Assembly (NCBI GenBank): GCA_003117195.1
Contig: BDSI01000061.1
Span: 310,001 to 374,000 of the forward strand
Source of the DNA: Eudorina sp. 2006-703-Eu-15
Lineage: Eukaryota; Chlorophyta; Chlorophyceae; Chlamydomonadales; Volvocaceae
Direction of reading: 5' to 3'
Length of the DNA: 64,000 nt
The position numbers were made by a program, and so were the translations under genes. Position 1 is the stretch's first letter. Each line of letters begins with the position of its first letter. Below, in pieces: positions 15,001 through 25,149 of this stretch. The notes beneath the pieces are model-generated. The model was given only the letters and a program-made list of their open reading frames with translations, searched no databases and was not told the DNA's origin.

Positions 15001-18000
15001 CAAACGAACGGCTGCAGGTGTAAATGGGAGGATTCGTCGACGGATGAGAAGTACAATTTGGGACGGCGCTATGGAAATCATTACTACGTACCAATAAAAC
15101 CTACGCACGTATTCATACATAACAGTAAAACCTATTAATACGTGCGCTGGGTCGGTCAGTAGTAGGCAGTGTTGCTATCTTCCAAAACGGGGAAATAGAA
15201 TTCCGCAGGTTTCCGGCCTGTCGCCAGTAGCCAAAAAACCTTTGGCAGGGCAGATTTTTGGGGGCTTCCTAGGTGCCAGGAAATAAAAACCTCCGAGGCA
15301 GGGTGGAAATATTTCTGCGTGTTTCGACAGCAGGGCCACTGTTACCACAGCGACGACAGGGATTCTAAGTCCATGGAGGCCTGAAGCGCGCTTTCCTTGC
15401 GTCGCGGATGCATATGGGAGGGTAACCAGGAGTTGGGGACACGGCATTCGAGTGTGTTTTGGCGGTAGACAGGTGTACGATGCAGGATTTTTCCCTGCGC
15501 CTGCAGATTTCCAGGCCTTTTTGGGGTCCGGGAAATAGAAAATTTCCGGCTTTTTTGCCCGTAAATATTCTTTTTATTTGAGATAGCAACACTGATAGTA
15601 GGGCGGGGTCCACCTTCTATTGGTTACTTGACAAAAAGGTACATCCATCCATTCGCATCATTTCAGTAGGTTTATATGTTGGGCTCACCGTTACGGCATT
15701 GCACGCCAACGTAAGCAGTGACCCAGCTCGGAACTGGACCGGTGTCCTGTGTCAAGCAAAAATATTGAGTCAGGGTAAGCTCGCACGATGTGTGCTAATA
15801 ATGCGCCATACTGCTTGATAACCTGGGTGCCGCTGCGCAGTGACAATAACGTAATAAGATGCTTGTGCGTCGCATAAATTGCATACATGTGTATGTCGGG
15901 GCGAGCAAACACACCTCATTATTTGTACCACGCACGCACGTACGTACGTACGGCAGGCAGGGCAGAGAGCGGACCGACCCAGCAGATGTATGTGCGTGGT
16001 CGTCCTCAACCGTGTGTTAAAGAGAACACGTCCATCCTCTACCGTGTGTGTGCGCGTGTGTATGTGCCGTACATGCGTATGTCTGCCGCCGTAAACCACT
16101 CGTGAGCGAGCACGCATGTCATGATGAATGGTCAAAGAGACCGGCCGTGCGTGGACCGGTGGCACATCCGCAATACATTCCTGGTTCACGCAGTGCAAAT
16201 ACGTAAGCCTAGTAGGTCACAAATATTTGCACCAAATGCCCCAGTTTGGTGCGTGGATCCAACTACCCGCGTTCTCATTATTCTCATACAGTTCGGATCG
16301 GAAAACATATGGTGGCTGAACTCAGAAGTCACACAGCCGGTCTCCCTTGTTGACGATCGATCGAGCTTGTACGCACACACGCCGTACACACACCGTACAC
16401 ACACCTCGAAGTCCATCAGCCGGGGACAGTCGCCCAGTCGGTTGTCCATCCATCTGCACTGAAACTGGACTCGCCACGAGACGATGCCTGATGCCCCGCC
16501 GTACACACTTCCGGAATCGGCGAGGTAATCTCCGGCAGTCCAGCCCAGCTGCCGACATGCGATCCGGGCCGTACGCCAGGTCTGGTACTGGCTGTCCAGG
16601 ACACCCCACTTCCCGGCATAGTAGTACTGCAGGGTGCCCCGCCCCGTGACGTTGCTGCCCACCAGCCGCAGCGATCCGTCTCCGGCGGATTCTGAATAGG
16701 TAGTTGCGTGGGGATAATAAATACCGAAGACCGAGGTACGTAAGGGGAATATAAATGGCCGGCAAATAAATTAGCGGGCGCAGAGCGAGCGAGCGCGTCG
16801 CTGATTAATTGATCCCGGCGAGGCAATGAATTCACCAACCTCAGGAACGGGGTGGTTCCCTAGTAGTGTGGACCCGGGGAGTGTTTCGGTGCACTTGGGG
16901 AGCCTGTCCGGAGCGCCATGGTGGCGTGAGTTCATTTAGGCAGTGTATGGTGAGGAAGCCTCGGCCGGAGCTGTCACCGATGACCCGCGGGGTCCGCTGT
17001 AACATCCTAACAATAATAACCTCAGTGGCAACGATTTAATTAGGTGTCCTTTACGGATGAATATAAAGAATATAACATGATATAATATAATACAATATAA
17101 CATAATATAATATAATATAATATAATATAATATAATATAATATAATATAATATAATATAATATAATATAATATAATATAATATAATATAATATAATATAA
17201 TATAATATAATATAATATAATATAATATAATATAATATAATATAATATAATATAATATAATATAATATAATATAATATAATATAATATAATATAATATAA
17301 TATAATCGTATATTATATCACACTATGATATTTTAGGTTAAATCAATTAGATAACATTATGTTAAATTATATTGTGGCTGTATTCTTTCTTCATGAATGG
17401 ATAGAGCTGTTCGCATTTGGCTACTACTCGCCCGCGGTGAAAGGAAGGACGGAAACCAAGACAAGGAAGACAAGCAAGCGATCGATCCGGATGTAAGGGT
17501 AAAAGCACAGCTTGGAGTTGAGGCAGCAATCCAAGACAGAGGAACCACGCAGGCAGTCATCACGGATGGACGCACCATTACGGCAAATGACACCAGCTGT
17601 ATTGTTGAACCCCCGCGCGTCGTCAACTTGTGGTCCAACCCAGGAATCGTACAGGTTGATCCATTTCGGGCAGTCGTACAGCATGTTCTCCTCCCATCCG
17701 CAGTAAAATACCGTTGGCCACACCGGGCCCACGATGTTGCCGTACACTGCCCCTGCGGTCTGTACCGCCGCGCCGGTCTGCCATCCCATCTGGCGGCAGG
17801 CCGTACGAGCGTTGTGATACACCCAGCTGTTCGAGGTAACAGTCCCCCAGGTGTCTCTGAAGAAAAGTTGGAGAGTGCCGTTGCTGACCCCGAGGGCTCC
17901 TTTACTACCCACAACTCGCAGGTCCCCATCGCGAGCCGGGGGATCTGCGTGCGTGGACGGACGATGAATACACACACACATATGCATTACGGGCTATACG

Positions 18001-20125
18001 GGCAAACCGGAGATCATCAGTCGTAACCAATTGCTGGCTGGCCAGTCGTTTTCGTGTGTGAATATATATACATACATATATATCTATACATATGTATAGA
18101 TAGACGATATACCCGAGGTAGGTAGGTAGCACATACACATATATAGCTAGACGATATGCCCGATTTAGGTATGTAGGGCCGACATACACGCAGCAGGCAC
18201 GCACACGAAACAAGCTTGCAACGAATTGGAAAGGTAGGATGGAAACAAAGGCTGCAGCCACGCACGCCCGCAGCCACCTAACCGTACCTACCATTTCTGC
18301 ACTCCACGCCCGCAGTCTCATTGAAATCGGCGCCGTTGGGCTGCTCCACACGGCTCGGTGCTCCCCAACACTCCGCCAGTCGCTCGTGCTGCCACTGGCA
18401 TTGATACCAGTCCACAACGTAGATGGGGTCGCTGCGGCGGCCGTACCTGGTGCCGGCGGCGAGCACCGGCGCCCCGGTCGTGAAGCCCAGCGAGCGGCAC
18501 ACCGCGCGCGCGGCGAAGAAGCCCCACTGGTTCTGATGCAGGGTGCCCCACATCCCGTTCCACAGCGCCTGAACAAGGCCGCGATCCCGAGCAGCCAGAC
18601 CGGTGTTCCCGCTGCTGCCGTTGACGACGCGGATGTCGCCCTCTACATACATACATGAATGGGGATCAATAGAATAAGTATTATATGCGCGTGATGAGGC
18701 ATTCTCAGGCGGCACATACACGCACACAGAAACGAAGTTTTCGACACGAGCGTCTCAAAGAGTGCTCTGGAGTACGCCAGTGTTTGTTTGGTTCGTCATC
18801 CAACCCCCGCCGGCACAACGAAAGCAGGAATTACATACAATCGATTATGCAGCACGCACAAGTGCAGCCGCAACGGTGTACACTATGCATATTTACTATG
18901 CACGCAATTACATGATACATACATATATACCTACACACACGCATATACACACCTGCTCCGTAGTACGACACCGTCCACGTGGCGTCCGACCGTAGAAACG
19001 GCTGGCCGCTGCTGGTATTGACCAGCGTTACCAGGAGGCCCGCGGGGTTCCACCAGTTCTCGCTGTTCCACGCACGGATCGCCAGGCGGTGCCTGCCCGC
19101 CGGCAACTGGATGGCTATCGGCTCGAACGATTGATACCAGGCATTCGGCGGCGCGGCTCCGACGTAGGAGTCATTCAGGAAGATGTGCGCAGCGTTGTCC
19201 GCGATGACGTACAGTAGCGCTGATGTGTTCCCGGAACCGGCGGCGGCTGTGACAACCGTCTTATTGAAGTGGTAATAGATTTTCACGGGAACGCTGGTGG
19301 TCGCACTCGACAAGGACCATATCCATTTGGCGTTGTTGTCGGGGAAGACCACCCAGGGGTTGCTGCGGAGGTACCAGGGGTACGTACCGACGTCTCCCAG
19401 AATCACCGCGGGTGCGGATACTGCAAGCAGGTACAGCAGGTCGATCGGTCGCAGGCCGTCGTCATCACAAACACGAAGGCAGGTCGTCAAAAGTCCCGGA
19501 AGCACTCTAGTAGTAACCGTGCGTGGCAAGGTGGACCCGAGTAGTCCCGACGGGGTGGATGCAAGTGCGGCACGGCCCCCAGGTAAAGGGACGGCACGCA
19601 TGCACGGACGATAAACGAAGGTGTACGTGCGTGCGTACCTATCTACCATACTACTCAATTCGTAACTCGCCTGGCGTTGCATAGACGGAAGCGTAGCTAC
19701 GTAGTATTAGCTAGGAGTACACGTACACAAAGGACGCATTTAAGGCCTGTACGTAAGTAAATGCATTGAGGCTGTGCGTGGCTGCTGGTGTTACCAGTAC
19801 TATCCATCCACGCATCGAACGCATCCATCGCAGGACGACTCGAGTACGCACGCACCGTTCGACATCTTCACGTACGAGCACAGACCGGCGGTCGCGTTGG
19901 TCGTCGTCAGCCGGCTGATGTAGAACTTGGTCCAGCCCGTCCCGATGTTGGGTGCAAGGGCGGGATTTGTGACGTTGGACGTGGCCCACACAAACCCAAG
20001 GCAGCCGGGCTGCGCATTGCACTCGGATACTGGGTCGGCGACGAGGGTCCTCAGATCTCCGCCGCTCGTGTCCGCATTAAGGGTGAGGGTGTAGCCGGCG
20101 ATTGGCGGGCATCGCGTCGAGGACA
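1..20125 (-). CDS. Gene B: giant multidomain SRCR/PAN/VOMI extracellular protein (partial, runs off left edge)
   Basis: Likely secreted or cell-surface mosaic protein for binding or matrix assembly (inference from domains). Exons on the minus strand: 20125-19856, 19420-18953, 18642-18292, 17944-17576, 16691-16405, 15746-15689, 14713-14357, 14059-13995, 13615-13483, 12933-12799, 12439-12375, 11882-11803, 11326-11121, 10862-10757, 10513-10428, 9937-9788, 9321-9156, 9019-8820, 8227-8145, 7798-7754, 7101-6858, 6314-6250, 5713-5582, 4577-4360, 3653-3524, 3001-2941, 2251-1965, 1727-1634, 1412-1262, 762-566, 169-1. All have GT donors and AG acceptors and the phases match at every junction, giving about 1809 residues so far. 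Order: PAN/apple-like, beta-sandwich module, SRCR 1-9, VOMI-like domain, SRCR 10-12. The start and signal peptide were not found; the first exon listed begins with an acceptor, so coding sequence exists upstream. It may be continuous with gene A. Confidence 0.85.
837..962. repeat. 18-bp perfect inverted repeat around AT-rich core
   Basis: TTCAGACGTGGTGAGAAA at 837-854 recurs inverted at 945-962, with an (AT/GT)-rich 90-bp core of TATATGTA-type repeats between. It lies in the intron between the two exons of SRCR 11. It could be a small foldback element or MITE remnant; no clear target duplication is seen. Confidence 0.6.
1846..1955 (-). repeat. SINE-like dispersed element, copy 1
   Basis: Starts (plus-strand view) GTTACAGTGGACCCC and continues through GGGTCATCGGTGACAGCC to a CGGACAG block. 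Very similar sequence occurs at 24678-24815 and 60763-60840, and the GGGGTCCGCTGTAAC end recurs elsewhere. In an intron of SRCR 10. Confidence 0.55.
2941..6314 (-). other. Gene B segment: linker and VOMI-like (beta-prism) domain
   Basis: Exons 6314-6250 (linker-like), 5713-5582, 4577-4360, 3653-3524 and 3001-2941, with matching phases (0, 0, 2, 0, then 1). The C-terminal half has the VOMI (vitelline membrane outer layer protein I) pattern: GNWSLCPAGSVVCGVAVQ, a GLE strand, DDTGMTGMRLSCC; the earlier repeats end in GVVGLALTC and ALGVTDVEFRCS. VOMI is a three-fold beta-prism, in keeping with three related W...CP...G...D..(N/G)...C repeats. The family call is from pattern recognition only. The 1-kb intron between 5582 and 4577 holds a GC-rich insert. 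Confidence 0.65.
4793..5420. repeat. GC-rich insert within a gene B intron
   Basis: This part of the 5581-4578 intron differs sharply from its neighbours: highly GC-rich between about 4970 and 5410, with a palindrome CCCGGTGACCTGGGTCACCG near 4868. No protein similarity is recognised on either strand. Probably a transposon remnant, but I could not define its ends. The next 120 bases repeat ACCGTAA several times (about 5448-5540). Confidence 0.35.
6622..6790. mobile_element. Short MITE-like element with about 20-bp terminal inverted repeats
   Basis: ACCAACTCATAGGGG near the left end (6626-6640) is found inverted at the right end (6771-6785 region), with 18 of 20 bases matching over 6622-6641 and 6771-6790. 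The interior has a second inverted pair (GGAAATGTT...AACATTTCC) and CTCTGACAG repeats. A possible TA duplication flanks it. It sits 68 bases past the SRCR 9 exon, in the intron. Confidence 0.55.
7440..7515 (+). repeat. SINE-like dispersed element, copy 2
   Basis: GGGGCTTGCCCTGGTATACA, then ACCGTTGATTCC and GGGGTCCGCTGTAAC, followed by a CATTCATTCA tail. Shared with 10255-10340 and 27515-27605. Intron of SRCR 9. Confidence 0.55.
10255..10340 (+). repeat. SINE-like dispersed element, copy 3
   Basis: Same core as copy 2 (GAGCTTGACCTGGTATA, ACCGTTGATCC, CGGGGTCCGCTGTA) with a CATTTATTTATTCA tail. Intron of SRCR 7. Confidence 0.55.
15167..15594. mobile_element. Non-autonomous hAT-type element (428 bp)
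   Basis: Terminal inverted repeats CAGTGTTGCTATCT (15167) and AGATAGCAACACTG (ends 15594). Flanking 8-bp duplications GTAGTAGG (15159-15166) and ATAGTAGG (15595-15602) match at seven of eight positions. CAGTGTTGC-type ends with 8-bp duplications are typical of hAT transposons. No transposase is encoded. Inserted in the gene B intron between SRCR 3 and SRCR 4. Confidence 0.8.
16950..17010 (+). repeat. SINE-like dispersed element, copy 4
   Basis: GAGCTGTCACCGATGACCC followed by GGGGTCCGCTGTAAC and a CAATAATAAC tail; it is the reverse orientation of the copy at 1846. In the intron before SRCR 3. Confidence 0.5.
17081..17306. repeat. (TAATA)n pentanucleotide array
   Basis: An almost pure 5-bp repeat for over 220 bases, in the gene B intron between SRCR 2 and SRCR 3. 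A second array of the same unit lies in gene A (26164-26527). Confidence 0.95.
18953..19420 (-). other. Gene B segment: beta-sandwich, galactose-binding-like module
   Basis: A single phase 1-1 exon of about 156 codons without obvious disulfide pattern. It carries aromatic-rich beta-strand segments (GTYPWYLRSNPWVVFPD, then KWIWS), an AALLYVIADN-like central strand, and a late LPAGRHRLAIRAWN strand followed by NPAGLLV. That layout (ADN...IFLND...GxxxLAIRAWN) is common in galactose-binding-like or PA14-like carbohydrate modules. The family name is an inference. It sits between the PAN module and the first SRCR domain. Confidence 0.5.
19856..20125 (-). other. Gene B segment: PAN/apple-like Cys-rich module
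   Basis: One phase 1-1 exon of 90 codons. It opens with a CPPIAGYTL start and has the spaced cysteines typical of PAN/apple-like folds (SECNAQPGCLGF in the middle, GLCSYVK at the end). A related module with the same ending pattern (FCFYTK) closes gene A at 25832-26073. PAN/apple modules bind proteins or carbohydrates in other organisms; which applies here cannot be told. Assignment rests on cysteine layout, not a profile search. Confidence 0.6.
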
Positions 20126-20248
20126 CTGCGGCGGCGGCGCGCGGGAGCAGACGATCGAATGCATGAATAAATATTGTTCGTGCACCTATATATATTGTTA
20201 TATGTATATATACTGTTCGTGTATTGTTATATTGTTATATGTATATAT

Positions 20249-20300
20249 ATTGTTCGTGCATTTGCGTTCGATATATATCGAACGCAAATGCACGAACAAT
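20249..20300. repeat. Perfect 52-bp palindrome
   Basis: Centred on CGATATATATCG (20269-20280); the arms read ATTGTTCGTGCATTTGCGTT and its exact reverse complement, with no unpaired spacer. It lies about 125 bases upstream of the first gene B exon found. Partial copies of the arm (TGTTCGTG) with AT repeats precede it. Confidence 0.9.
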
Positions 20301-21463
20301 CAATGAAGGAAGAGACCAATCAACAATCAGACGAGCGCATACATCATCGTAAATATGTATAACAAGCGAGCGAGTTACATGCAGGTACACCTACATTTAC
20401 GTACACCAACGTACGTACGTACGGCGACATAGCTACATACATGCATGCATACGTACATACATACATACATACACACATACACGCATCAGTAGGTAGTTTA
20501 GTCGAGTTTCGTCTGCATTAGCCTACGGCGTCATAGCCGCTACTTCTGCTGGCGTAACGGCGCCCACCGGCGCTCGACAACGATACGGGGCGCTACAGCA
20601 TCACGGACTACACCACCTTGGGACTACTTATGGTCGACATACTTCGCCCTGGCATATTGGTAACTCTGGTCTCGGTCTCAGTCGTCGGTTGCATTGCTGG
20701 GCACGGGTCTGCTTTTTCGCGGCTCAGCTTTTCTCCTTGATAATACACACATACACGCACTCATCGTGCCGCTCGCTGCGCGTTGGATGGCCATCCGAGT
20801 GACTAGTGCATCAATCCGTACGTGCCGACTAGGCAGCGCGAATGCAATAAATAAAACGGGCATGTGGTCTTGCTCTAGCTAGGACGGGGCATGAATATGC
20901 AGATGTGGGAGGTGTCCTGCTTGCTTGCGCGACCGAGCCAAGCAAGACGCACGACGGCATCTGGAATCTATGGTGCGTGAGTCCGCCACACAGCAGCCGA
21001 CCGCCGGCGAGCAAGCGAGCGAGTCTGTAAACACAGCGCGGCCAAAGGCTTCTCGAGATGCTGCGCAGGGTCTAAATACTGAAGGGACGTGAACTATAAT
21101 CCGGCGGCGTTACAGATAGAGTCCGTACATACAGCGGAACATACAGACAGAGCTTCACCCTTCGACGGCGGTACATACTATATGTACTATGTACATACAT
21201 ACACGCATGTCAGCCTGGTGTGCCGTGGCCCTCTAATGTACCTATCTACACGCGTTATCTACACCAGGGCGGGCACGAGCCACGAGGGCGGGCACGATCG
21301 ATGAATGAGACCGAGGCCTCAAGTAAGGGGGCTGCGGCATGACAGTGACGGCGTGACAGTGACGCCAACCACGCAGCCAGCACGGGAGTGGTTCTCTGGT
21401 AATAAATAGATAAAGTGCGTGCGTGGTGCGGGGTAGGTGTGCGTCGGTGCGTCGGTGCGTTCG

Positions 21464-21528
<65 letters not shown>

Positions 21529-21529
21529 G
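21464..21529. repeat. (TGTC)n tetranucleotide array
   Basis: About sixteen copies of a 4-bp unit in the A-B gap. The long frames it creates (CLSVCLSV, DRQTDRQT) are artefacts. Confidence 0.95.
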
Positions 21530-23209
21530 GTGAGCGAGCCATGCATGGCCATGCGCGGATTCGTTTCGCATTGTGTGGTGAGCGAGGAGACTGCGCTCGA
21601 TGACCCGGCGCCGTGGGACCGCCTAAGCGTCCGTCTATGTATGGTGCCGATTTTCCAGTTATCATGTCGCATCGAGCGAGGACTCGCAGACATAGCTTCT
21701 CCTTAGCTCGTCAATTCAAAATCATTTGCGAGCCGAGCGGTTCAAAATTCAACTCTTGGCGCATCAGTTCCAACGTGAACTTTAATTCAAGAGCATGCAG
21801 GAATGTAGCGTCACTTCAAGCCAGCCACGCACGCACCGATGTACATGCCCAGTCATATGCCCTGCTGAACTATGAATTGCAGTAGCAACGCCAGCTAATT
21901 ACATTTTGTAGTCATTATCTACCTGAAACGTTTGAGGTCGTCTGCAGCAGATTTCGTCGAAAATGGTCAATTGGCCCACCTTGTACCGACAGCTCTGCAA
22001 GAAGGTAAGGTATGCCCTTAGAATGATGTTCTTTATTTCCAGTAATGAGCGAGGCTGACACTACTACAAGGCGGTTGATGTTAACTTGCACAATACGTAC
22101 CTTGCGACATTGCTAATTGACCGAACAGTATTAAGATGAAGAGCGTTCTTAGCAAGTCCATGCTGTCTCAGGATCGTAATAAACATGCCTACGCCATAAG
22201 TTTGTTCTTCTGCTTATGACTTATAATGCGCTGATTACAGTCAAGTGTGTTGGTGAACACTGAAGGTTGAAAGGGGAGAACCTTTTGGGCTCTGTATCAA
22301 TGTGACCGTAAATTCCGTACTTCGTCAAGGATTGTCACATCTAATATAATGCAAACAGAGACTGGTTGTAAGACAACATTTGTATTAGAAAAAATGTATC
22401 TGTGAATCCTGCGCAGTTCTTGTTTCGCTTGTTTGCTCGTCCACTGATGGTTATCATGTGATCCATAACATGAAGCTCCTATCTTGAAAGCTTGAACAAT
22501 AGGCCTGTATATAAATGAAATAGTATGCGAACATGGTCGACCGAAGACTGTAACGGTTCCGCCGTGGGTTACTAACACGCCCGCGCCACTGCTGTGAGCG
22601 GCCGTCAACACACCCGCCGCCCTATCCCACTGACGGCCGGCGGCCGATTATAACCCTTAACTTGTAAGCATCTAAATTATACCTTGTGCAACCACTGACC
22701 TTAATCTACTTAATCAGTGTGCCCTGTCAGTTTGCCGTGCCCTGTTCGACTCCTCATCATATGGAAGTGTATATACATGCGGCGTATGTAATACCGGTCG
22801 TCCTCCACATACGCTGCATTGCACACGCGCGGCATGCTCGGGCGCGCGCCGGATCACGCAGTAGTCAGGTTCCGCCTCGGCCGTGCGTGCCCCGCCGGCC
22901 TCGCCGGTCTCGCCGCCCCTATAATGTCACAGGGCGCCATGCACATCTTATTGCTTGATGCAATGCTATCTATGGTCATACATGTCGTTACGTCGTCTCG
23001 GATGCGCGGATGTATCTACTGGTTCTTATCTTGGAGGTGTCCCGCATATATGTAGTACAACACCATGCATGCGTGCCCTCCCCCTTGCTTCCCTTGTACG
23101 CGCGTGTACACACATCAGCAGCAGTTACACCCGAAGATGTCATACACATATGCATGTGGCTGCTGGGATTATTAAGTATAAACTTACACATGGGCTTTCT
23201 GAATGAATG

Positions 23210-23252
23210 AATGAACGTTACAGCGGACCTAGCGGACCCCAAAGGAGTGTCT
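23210..23252 (-). repeat. SINE-like dispersed element, copy 5 (short)
   Basis: AATGAATGAATGAACGTTAC followed by AGCGGACCTAGCGGACCCC; reversed, this is the GGGGTCCGCTGTAAC end with a CATTCATTCATT tail. Only the end is preserved. Confidence 0.45.
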
Positions 23253-24677
23253 GAATGTCACCAGCCAGACGGACCGAATCCTTCCCAGTACGTAGGTACG
23301 TACATCTAGATAGCTTGCTATCTTATTATCAGCGAGTGACGGAGCGAGCCGGTCCAACAATTGATACACTCGGGGAACGAACGCGCGGCACTTTGGAAGT
23401 CTCTTATCCTCTTCGGGAGGTCTTCGGAAGGTCTTTGGCTGCTATTTGGACGTGGTTTGCTTGGGCGCAGTCAAAGGACCTTTGCGACTGCATTTGGATT
23501 ATTCGTCTCGCGCCGGTCTTTGGCAGGTCTTCGGATGTAACCAAAGACGATCTTCGTTTGGGTCCTGCTTCATTCGGAATCTTCTTAGCATGACTGCCAG
23601 TAGGAGAGCAGTCAAAGAGACGGGCGAAGTGACGGGCGAAGAGCTTCCCGAAGAGCTCCCAAAAAGGATTGGTTCCCAGAGTGCAAGCAAGGGTCTCTTG
23701 CTTGATCGGTATGACCACGCGAAGAGGATAGGTGTATGTGGGGCATGGATCCGGCGATCATACGGATACCTTGAGCCATGTATGCCGGTATCCGTCTCCC
23801 GCTACTCCCGCCGCCCTCGCTGAACCGACAGCGAGCGAGCAGAACTATCTAAAAACGTATCTAAACAGTTGAAACAAATAAATGTCGCAGCCCGAACACA
23901 CGCGTGATGTGGCGTATATGACGTGCGCGGTGGGTACGTACGTAACCCCTCGAATCGGTGGTGCGTAATCAGCAGCAGGTAGAGGCTTGACGCGCGCGCC
24001 CCGCGCCGTACATACGTGTATCGTTGTACGCACGGCCGTACTCAGCCCCCCGCTACGTGGTGTTGTATACTGCGTAATCTGATACGCACTAATTCTGTAA
24101 TATTTAATATTGCTATAATATCTAATAATAATTGGTCTGATAATAATTCTGGAAATACGTCTGATACGTCCGAAACTACTACTGAACGTAGTCTGACTTG
24201 CCCGACGTACAGGCCAAATGTCTGACGAGCTGTTCGTATGCCGAGTAGCGCCTGAGCTACGTCCTGTCGGCCTCTGTTGTATTAATGCCGCATCTGTCTG
24301 CGGAAGTCTATGCGCTGTGCATAGGCGGGGGTCATAGCATCTATCTGGCTATGGCTGGGGCTGCGTGTTCCCTGGCGCTGACTGGCAACCCGATTGGAGA
24401 CTTCTTCGGATCTTCTGGAACTTCGTCTGGACGGTCGCGAACCTGTCGCCCGAGAATATTCGGGATGAGGACACGTCATCTGTGACGTGCAGATCCTGTA
24501 TATAATCTACGGCAGATCTCCAAATCGGTGTCTTTTGACGCCACCAAACCGGTGGATGGACTATACACAACACGTGGCTGGGTCGGTCCGACCTGCTAGA
24601 CCTGCTGGCGCCATTTTCGTTGACGGACGGATCTGTCACTCTGCCTATCGATAGGTAAACGGCTAATTATGTATCAT

Positions 24678-24815
24678 TATTAATGATGTTACACGCACGA
24701 AGTGGACCCGCGCGCGGGTCATCGGTGTCAGTCATAGCCTCCTCCGTCACCACACACGCACTGGAAACCACGAAACCGCGCCAGCCACCGTGGCGCACCG
24801 GACAGCAGGCAGGCT
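24678..24815 (-). repeat. SINE-like dispersed element, copy 6
   Basis: Shares GGGTCATCGGTGTCAG, CCTCCGTCACCACACAC, ACGAAACCGCGCC and CGGACAGCAGG blocks with copy 1. Confidence 0.5.
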
Positions 24816-24913
24816 TCACAAACACACTAAACGAAACAAACTCTGCACCCACTCTACCAGGGAACCACCCCGATCCTGAGAATCAACCATATATAGCCAG
24901 GGCGGGATAAAGC

Positions 24914-25149
24914 CAGGGTGGCTATCTTATTTTGCAGAGTATCTACGGCCGGAGATACTCCTTGCCCAATCGTGCTGAAAGTATCTGTCGGAGGGAGCTT
25001 TTGCCGGCATTATATCTTCTCAAGGGGGCTTTTCCCCGTGCGAGAGGCCATGAGTATCTAAAACCCCATTTTCCTACCGAGGGAAAGTATATATCAAAAC
25101 TCAAGATTTTCGGCCAAATATATATTCATATCTCAAGATAGCCACCCTG
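24914..25149. mobile_element. Non-autonomous hAT-type element (236 bp) with perfect 8-bp target duplication
   Basis: Ends CAGGGTGGCTATCTT (24914) and AAGATAGCCACCCTG (to 25149). GATAAAGC flanks it exactly on both sides (24906-24913 and 25150-25157). No coding capacity. Perfect duplications point to a fairly recent insertion. Confidence 0.88.

Larger units (their letters stand above)
14357..18642 (-). other. Gene B segment: SRCR domains 1-4
   Basis: SRCR 1 (18642-18292), SRCR 2 (17944-17576) and SRCR 4 (14713-14357) are each a complete domain in one phase 1-1 exon. SRCR 3 is split by a phase 0 intron (16691-16405 and 15746-15689). All show the family signature: an R(L/V)V opening strand, WG near residue 30, AR-A-CR-LG(W/F) in the middle, C-W-RL-(D/E)C, and a closing VxCRNG. 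Each has four cysteines; the first cysteine after WG and its partner are absent. Donors after CRNG read GTAGGT, GTGCGT, GTGAGC and GTAAGT. The SRCR 3-4 intron carries a hAT-type MITE. Confidence 0.88.

Noticed and set aside
21242..21706. Frames with CLSVCLSV or DRQTDRQT repeats
   Set aside because: Translation of the (TGTC)n array, open in several frames at once.
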